Assembly: GCA_039566865.1 (NCBI GenBank)
Contig: CM076948.1
Coordinates: 10,365,001 to 10,429,000 of the forward strand
DNA length: 64,000 bases
Reading direction: 5' to 3'
Source of the DNA: Aurelia coerulea
Lineage: Eukaryota; Cnidaria; Scyphozoa; Semaeostomeae; Ulmaridae
Each line of letters opens with the position of its first letter. Position 1 is the first letter of the stretch. Made by a program: the position numbers and the translations under genes. A model generated the notes under the pieces. The model had not been told where the DNA came from, did not search any database, and worked only from the letters and a program-made list of their open reading frames with translations. This document shows positions 58,379 through 64,000 of the stretch, one piece after another.

Positions 58379-59166
58379 CCTTTTAAAAGTGCATGTTCAA
58401 ACTATTTGTTTTAAGCTTGTTTAAATGGCTTATGCGCGTTTTTAGATGTTAATCACAAATAAATTGTCTTCATCGTTGACAAGATTGCTTAATTAAGAAA
58501 TGCCTTGTAAATATGAAATTAACTTGCGGCATAATTTTCAATTCTTCACATGAATCTTGCCTTATATACACCCAAGATATGAGGAAATGCACCATATGTT
58601 AAACAAATTTGAATTAATTTATTTGAGTTAAAACAAAACGAGATGCAAAACTATACCACAAGACGAGATTTTCTTTCTCTTATGCTGCTAACTTATTAGA
58701 ATCTCTGTCAACAAGTTGTTAATATTTTATGAATTGTTTATCTATATCAAGAACGTTTGCTCGAGACATTAAGTCGTAATTTTACCTACCATCTGGTGTA
58801 CTAAACTCCACTTTTTGAAGCAAGCGTACTAAAGTCTGTACATTGACATTCGGTAAGCTAAAAAGTGAAGGTAAGGTAACCGTTTCTTCAAACATTGTAC
58901 TGTTTACTCCTTTAGCCATTGTTTTATCATTGTCAACACCAGTTCCATGTAACTGTATCTGTCTCCAACCAATCTCGACCACGCAGATAGAGCATGTGAA
59001 TTGAGACTGATCGAGAATTGGCAGTTCCAAGAAAGTCTTGTCAAATCATTGTTGATTTTCACGAAGTTTTTATATTTTTGTAACAAATAATCCAATGTCG
59101 ACCTAAAGAAATGCTGTAATGTAAATGAAAGTCAGCCAACGAGTTTCATGGAAGGAAAGTCATAAG

Positions 59167-59513
59167 GTTGTCGGCAGAAAACTGACTTCATGAACGACGT
59201 CACCACGCAAAATACTCAATGAAAGAGATCTTCGGAGTTTACGCTGTATAATTATGTAATAATTCTCACGCAAATCCCATGATTATCAACAGGAAAATTT
59301 GACTTGATGACAAGAAAGATATACTCAATGAAGGAAATGCAACGGAGCTTACTCAGTATAATTGTCTGACAATTCTAGTGCACGGAAAATCACAAGACCA
59401 TCGACAGACAAATTGACTTGATGAACAATTTCAGCCAGTAAAGTACTCTGCTACGAAAGGTCGACAGATTTGCGAAGCATAGATCTCTAAAGAATTCTTC
59501 CGTCGTAGAAAGT
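59167..59513 (+). repeat. ~117-bp tandem repeat upstream of the second GPCR
   Basis: Three diverged units start at about 59167, 59283 and 59399. Each has (T)CGACAGAxAAxTTGACTTxATGA, ATACTCAATGAAxG and TATAATTxTxTxACAATTCT-like blocks. The third unit ends about 20 bp before the ATG at 59533, so it forms the likely 5' UTR or core promoter. Confidence 0.75.
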
Positions 59514-59532
59514 TTCGATATTGTTGATAGAA

Positions 59533-60411
59533 ATGGAAGAAACTGTTACTAAAGACATAATCTACTTAATAACAGGAATCATCGCAACGACAGTCAACAT
59601 TATAGAAATTGTCATTATAGTCCGAAGCAACAAGACTCACAAACCATTCGAAAAAGTATTACTCAGCCTTGCAGCTGCGGATATTCTTGCTGCAGTATCT
59701 GTTACAATATCAAAAACAATTAGCCTGGCAACCGACGGAAGTGTCACTTGGCTTAGAGGAGGCGCATTCTCTGTAATCGTATACTTATCTATGAACTTCT
59801 CTGGCGTTAGCCTTGTGTTAATTACAGTCGATCGATTTCTTGCAGTTAAATATCCATTAAAGCACCGAATTTATGTGACAGGAAGGAGGATGAACATTGC
59901 CATTGTTATCGTTTGGGTTATTCATATCGTCTTTGTAGCTCTGCTAAGCTTGTATGCATTGTTCATTGCTAAAATGTCTGTCAACCGTGCGCTCGTCCCT
60001 TTTCCAATTGGCTGTCTGATCTATAGTTTCTTGTTGCTTATTGCGTACGCTAGCATTGTGCATATATCATGTACCAGCAGAGCTATGACACAAGTGACCG
60101 ATAGCAGACCAACATTCCGACAAATCGTCAATTCCTTCTTCTCGGATCAATACAAAACAGAGAGGAATATCTTCTACACATGCTGTTTGGTGTCAATTAC
60201 ATTTATGATTTGCTCGGACCCCTTTGCAATCGAGTTCCTGATTCGATTGGATGTTGGGAAGGTTTCATTTGCGTCAAATTTCCTGCTGTTCTTCAATTCT
60301 CTCGTCGATCCATTTATTTACTTTTTCAAGGGCTATCTTGAGAAAAAGGCAAGAGAAGCTGCTACAGAATCAATTAGAATGCGACGTTTGCAAAGTCAGC
60401 AAGCAAGATAG
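59533..60411 (+). CDS. Orphan class A GPCR, intronless, DRF/DPxxY type
   Basis: A 292-residue seven-transmembrane protein. The start is ATG 59533; the 12 bases before it (TTG TTG ATA GAA) are in frame but lack an ATG. Marks: Asn 22 in TM1, Asp 50 (SLAAADILAA) in TM2, D-R-F at 100-102 with LAVKYPLK after TM3, C-S-D-P (227-230) in TM6, and NSLVDPFIYFF (255-265) in TM7. There is no Cys at the expected top of TM3, so the usual extracellular disulfide may be absent. N-terminus and loops are short, as in many cnidarian orphan receptors. The ligand is unknown. It lies 3.8 kb downstream of the other GPCR on the same strand; the two are quite diverged, so they are not a recent tandem duplicate. Confidence 0.92.
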   Translation: MEETVTKDIIYLITGIIATTVNIIEIVIIVRSNKTHKPFEKVLLSLAAADILAAVSVTISKTISLATDGSVTWLRGGAFSVIVYLSMNFSGVSLVLITVDRFLAVKYPLKHRIYVTGRRMNIAIVIVWVIHIVFVALLSLYALFIAKMSVNRALVPFPIGCLIYSFLLLIAYASIVHISCTSRAMTQVTDSRPTFRQIVNSFFSDQYKTERNIFYTCCLVSITFMICSDPFAIEFLIRLDVGKVSFASNFLLFFNSLVDPFIYFFKGYLEKKAREAATESIRMRRLQSQQAR

Positions 60412-61383
60412 TGCTACATACAATAAAAAAATGAACTCTGTGAAAGAGCATACCGCATATCAAGTTCCAAAAGGCTCCTTATGTTTGCAGTTGCTGTGGA
60501 CGAACAGTAATTTCAATTGTTTTGTACTTTTCAGTCCAGAAAAAAAAGAGGTTTAAACTCTCTTTCAGCTCGAATTGTGTTGTCTTTCTTGTGCAAGCAT
60601 CTTCCTCTTAGCATCTGCAATTTAGAATCAGATTTCCATTACGTGACAGTTGAAACAATTCTCAGCAATTTTGCAATGGCTGAAGTTTCCCTTTTTTCCC
60701 ACGAGAGAGACTTATAGCAAGTCCACAGAATACACTAAAGTTACAAAGATTATACTTTTTAAGTGAACTTTGAGGCTTAGAAACAGTGCAAAGTGTATTT
60801 TATAACATGCCCGGTGCAAAACGACGTAATGGGGAAACTACTATTTTTGAGCTTGTACAGAACTGGTCGACACTTTTAATAAAGCAAATATGTACGGGGC
60901 AGTAACATTTCAAGATGAAGTTTGAAATGTGAGATTGTTCATTTGAGGACAAAACTGTAAATCATGCACGATGAGAAATGCTTTGATTGAAGGATGTGTA
61001 TAAAATGACTCAAAATTTCCTTGTCAGCTGTTTGCAAGAGCGATTCATCAGTCATTTCTGTTGATCTATTCGTTGAAAAAGACTCGTAAGGAGAAGAATT
61101 GATTTTATTATGTTCTTTTGCTAATGTATCGGTGGTACCATACAGCATCTGTTGCTCATGAATACAGGGCCAGATAAATTTTTTAAGAAAGGATGACCGG
61201 GCAGTTGGTTTTTTTTTGCAATAATTTCACATGGGTGGGCTGATTTTTTTGCAAGAATTTTTCTTCTCCAATAACCATGTCATATAATAACCTTTGCACT
61301 GTCCCTTATTTACTCTATGGTTAATCATAATGGACTCAATGCATCAAAATAAAGCCTTTATTCACTGGAAAAACTGAAATATG
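60412..61383. other. Downstream flank of the second GPCR
   Basis: AT-rich with no recognised gene or repeat. CAATAAAAAAAT at 60420-60431 contains AATAAA ten bases after the stop, too close to be convincing as the only polyadenylation signal. Confidence 0.4.
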
Positions 61384-61922
61384 CCGGGTGACCCAGAAAA
61401 AAGTGACCCAACGCAATCTGTTACAGAAAATTAAGTAAGTGGCCAATTGAAATACTTCAAACGTTGTTCAATAACTAAAAGACTAGCCTATGCTATGAGT
61501 ATTTTTCGCAATTTTTTTCGGCACTGTAAATTTCCAAAATTAAGGATTTCGAGGAAAAGAGCATGCCTGAAATCCTTAAAAAGTCGTCAAAAACAGGGGA
61601 TCGATTTACAGCCATTTCAAATCTTCAAAACAACGAGGAGCGTGTTTCGTTTCAACCTGGGAATAGGTAACCCAGTCGGAAGTCTTCAGAGCAAGTTTAT
61701 AGTCCCTAGGTACTTGAAAATATTCTCAGGCAGAATGAAACACGCTCCTCGTTGTTTTGAAGATCTGAAATGGCTTCAAATCGATCCCCTGTTTTTGACG
61801 ACTTTTTGAGAATTTCAAGCCTGCCCTTTTAGCGACAGAACAACATTTAAAATATTTCAATCTGCCACTTACTTTTTTTCTATAACAGATTGCGTTGGGT
61901 CACTTTTTTCTGGCTCACCCGG
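61384..61922. mobile_element. Long palindromic foldback element, copy 2 (539 bp)
   Basis: Same family as 12429-13046: CCGGGTGACCCAGAAAAAAG ends and the CGAGGAGCGTGTTTC arm junction. The central loop is the reverse complement of copy 1's loop, and its left arm corresponds to copy 1's right arm. The right arm lacks about 80-100 bp internally (the junction near CCCTTTTAGCGAC). Flanks are TG on the left and TA on the right. Confidence 0.85.
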
Positions 61923-62354
61923 TATTTGTTATTATAGTTAACATTTGCACAACTATGAACAATAAATAAATTCAGCTCACGAATTCATCCTTAAATTTCG
62001 AATTTATGACAAATTTGTTTTCTTCTTGTCGACCTGCTGTAAAGAATTTCCGCTTGAGAAAATACGTCTTGAAGGTAGTCTGTCACGCATCTGATTGGCT
62101 GCAATAAAGTCAGAGCTCAACGCAGCGAGCGTCGTTGTGAATCATTGTATTTGAAACAAATAAGGGCTGGTCTTTATCAGTCATAGAAAGTCAGTAGGAT
62201 CAGGCACCATTCAACTATTCTTTACATTGTCATTATCACCAAATCAGATGCGTGACAGATTGCCTTTAAGTGACAACAACAACAACAGCAATCTATAAGT
62301 ATCTGAACAACAACAACAAAATAGTTTACGCAAGCAAAAAGCACGTTGAACAAA
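61923..62354. other. Flank between foldback element and THUMPD3-like fragment
   Basis: No gene seen. ACAACA runs at 62270-62325 immediately precede the fragment and could be its old 5' UTR. Confidence 0.4.
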
Positions 62355-63030
62355 ATGGATGCCACGCAGCAAGAACAAAAATTGGTCAAAGTATTTGTTT
62401 CAAATGTGCCAGGTTTGGAGTTCATTAGTGCATCGGAAGTCAATGTAACATTTAACTTGAAATCAAAACAAGAACAGAGAGGTAGAGTTTCGTTCACCAT
62501 ACCAGTGCAATCATTAGGTAAGCCCACAAAATTGAGGTCGGTTCATCACTATTGGTTGGTTGTGTCTGAATTGTCAGGTGTTTGAAGAGAAGGCAAAAGC
62601 AAACAAAGAAATCCTCCAGGGCCTAGAGAATTGTATGAAAGGATTACCATGGGATTATGCTCTGTCTGCGTACAGTTTTTTCAAGGAAGAAACGAGAGAA
62701 TAATCTGCGAAACTGACGCAGGCTGTAGCAAGCGAAGAAGAAAAACTCGAGAAAAGTGGGCCTAATTTGGAAGCTAACAACGATGTAACTCCAAGAACAG
62801 ACACTGTTATTGAAGCAAATCCGACTGGAATTTATTTGTACAACGAAGGTTGATGATAATGATGATAAGTCCCCACCTGCAAAAATCATCAAATTAGATG
62901 GCTACTACAAAATGCCATCAAAGATCAAGTTCAGAGTAACTTGCAGCAGAAATGGCAAGAAGCATAATTTTACTTCAATGAAAGCTGCAAAATAAAGAAT
63001 ATTTTAAGTGGGACGTTAATTTGGAACATT
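62355..63030 (+). pseudogene. THUMPD3: THUMPD3-like N-terminal fragment, frameshifted
   Basis: THUMPD3 is a THUMP-domain tRNA guanosine methyltransferase working with TRMT112. From ATG 62355 the frame gives GLEFISASEV...RGRVSFTIPVQSL, then KLRSVHHYWLVVSEL. A shifted frame gives QVFEEKAKANKEILQGLENC with KGLPWDYALSAY. After a stop and a further shift it gives IKFRVTCSRNGKKHNFTSMK with AAK, then YFKWDVNLEHFDF. These correspond in order to the N-terminal and THUMP segments of THUMPD3 (KFRVTCNRxGxKHxFTSxEAA, YFKW). At least three frame breaks occur, there are no introns, and the methyltransferase domain is absent. It is most simply a truncated retrocopy; an RT fragment follows at once. Confidence 0.72.
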
Positions 63031-63035
63031 TTGAT

Positions 63036-63657
63036 TTTAGAACAAACGATTCATTCTCGAAAAATCAATTTGCCTTTTAGAAATTACACAGCACAGTAAC
63101 CTCGATGCTCAATATCACGGAAACTTGGTACAAAAATATTGATGAACGCAAACTAAATATGAGCGTATTTTTGAACCTAAAAAAGCTTCTGACAACGCCG
63201 ACCATGATATTCTGCTATCGAAGTTGTCATCACTTGGAGTCATTGGGAAAACACATAGCTGGTTCACATCATATGCCTCCAAAATAGAGAGCAATTCTGC
63301 TGTGTTCATGGCCAAATGTCATCCATAAACGGCATAGATTGTGGCATTCCTCAGGGATCGTGCTTGGGGCCTTTGCTATTTATCATATACGTTAATGATT
63401 TCGAACGTTCTCTGCAAGGGGCAACTCCCAACATGTTCGCTGATGATACAAGTATAATTTGTTCTTCTACTGATAGTGATTCTCTACTTAGGAATATAAA
63501 TAATGAGATGGCTAATATCGCGGAATGGATGCAGCAAACTAAACTAAGTTTAAACACAGATAAAAGCGAAGTTACGGTCATAGGCCATTCAAGGCAGCAA
63601 AATAATCCGAAGGAGCTAAGAGCAATTGAGGTCAACCATAAGAAAATAGATAAATAG
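63036..63657 (+). mobile_element. LINE reverse transcriptase fragment
   Basis: It begins SFSKNQFAFR, continues in broken frames (VFLNLKK...; DHDILLSKLSSLGVIGK), then an open stretch INGIDCGIPQGSCLGPLLFI followed by MFADDTSIICSS and WMQQTKLSLNTDKSEVTVIG. Those are RT motifs 3-7 with catalytic FADD. It is 5'-truncated and frameshifted, and distinct from the LINE at 24.7-27.3 kb. 63658-64000 shows nothing recognised. Confidence 0.85.
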
Positions 63658-64000
63658 TAATTCTGCCATTGATACTCACTTACTGAGCAGTAATGAGTGA
63701 GGTAACAACTATAGCGAGGATTGTTTCCAAATTTTGAGTAGGTAGGGGAAGGTCTGTCTTCCACCTCAAGGTTTTATAAGCGGTGTTTATCAAACTTCGA
63801 GATCCCTCCCTCTGCCGACAGAACGACTTCATTTTCACGTTGCAATTGTCCTGATTTGCGCCAAAGGCTTTGATCTTTGGCGGTTGTCTGTTGAGTTTAG
63901 CCAACAAGTGGCTTAGGTGCTATTGGCGTGTAATTTTCGGTTTTGTTTTGTTCATCTGCTAATAAAAGTGGCCTGTTTTTATTGGTAATTTGCTCTTCGC

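Noticed and set aside
58797..59092. Minus-strand candidate exon with a TTCTTTAG acceptor and a GTAGGT donor (reads ...LPSLFSLPNVNVQTLVRLLQ)
   Set aside because: Two competing frames overlap, no family was recognised, and no partner exons were seen.
63680..63907. Minus-strand open frame near the window end
   Set aside because: Unrecognised, includes no domain, and the window ends too soon to judge.

Overview
The window is animal nuclear DNA, AT-rich and full of introns and transposable elements. The gene set points to a cnidarian, possibly an anthozoan: a chordin gene with many small exons, intronless orphan class A GPCRs, and many short palindromic DNA transposons, CR1-like and RTE-like LINE remnants and a THAP-type remnant. 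The phylum is inferred from gene and repeat style; I could not test it.

Positions 1-37156 (+) hold the body and 3' end of a chordin (CHRD) gene. I assembled 18 exons by domain homology and splice phase. They join without a stop into 800 codons (799 residues plus TGA at 37154-37156), covering the second half of VWC1, four CHRD domains and VWC2-4. The signal peptide and first half of VWC1 lie upstream of the window. The introns hold nearly all the mobile DNA of this half: TA-flanked palindromic MITEs, hAT-like elements (some nested), a tRNA-derived SINE, LINE tails, a THAP-domain remnant, and an antisense LINE whose 888-residue endonuclease/reverse transcriptase frame is open.

Positions 37157-39870 are intergenic and contain a long CTG repeat. 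At 39871 the NSMAF/FAN gene starts (+). Six phase-consistent exons to 50430 encode its first 129 codons. Its introns carry a pogo/Tigger-type transposon with one in-frame stop, a 603 bp hAT MITE with a perfect 8-bp target duplication, palindromic elements and a LINE tail. I found no later NSMAF exon.

Positions 50431-64000 are repeat-rich. They contain two intronless class A GPCR genes (54818-55771 and 59533-60411, both +), LINE fragments of at least three kinds, a second copy of the CCGGGTGACCC foldback element, and a broken THUMPD3-like fragment (62355-63030) abutting a truncated LINE.

Chordin is an extracellular BMP antagonist and NSMAF a cytosolic BEACH/WD adaptor; no functional link between the genes is evident. 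The most interesting points are the apparent loss of the two linkers that carry tolloid cleavage sites in vertebrate chordin, a transposase source and its deletion derivative in the same window, inverted intronic repeats flanking chordin exons 12-14, and a 117-bp tandem repeat ending just before the second GPCR start codon.
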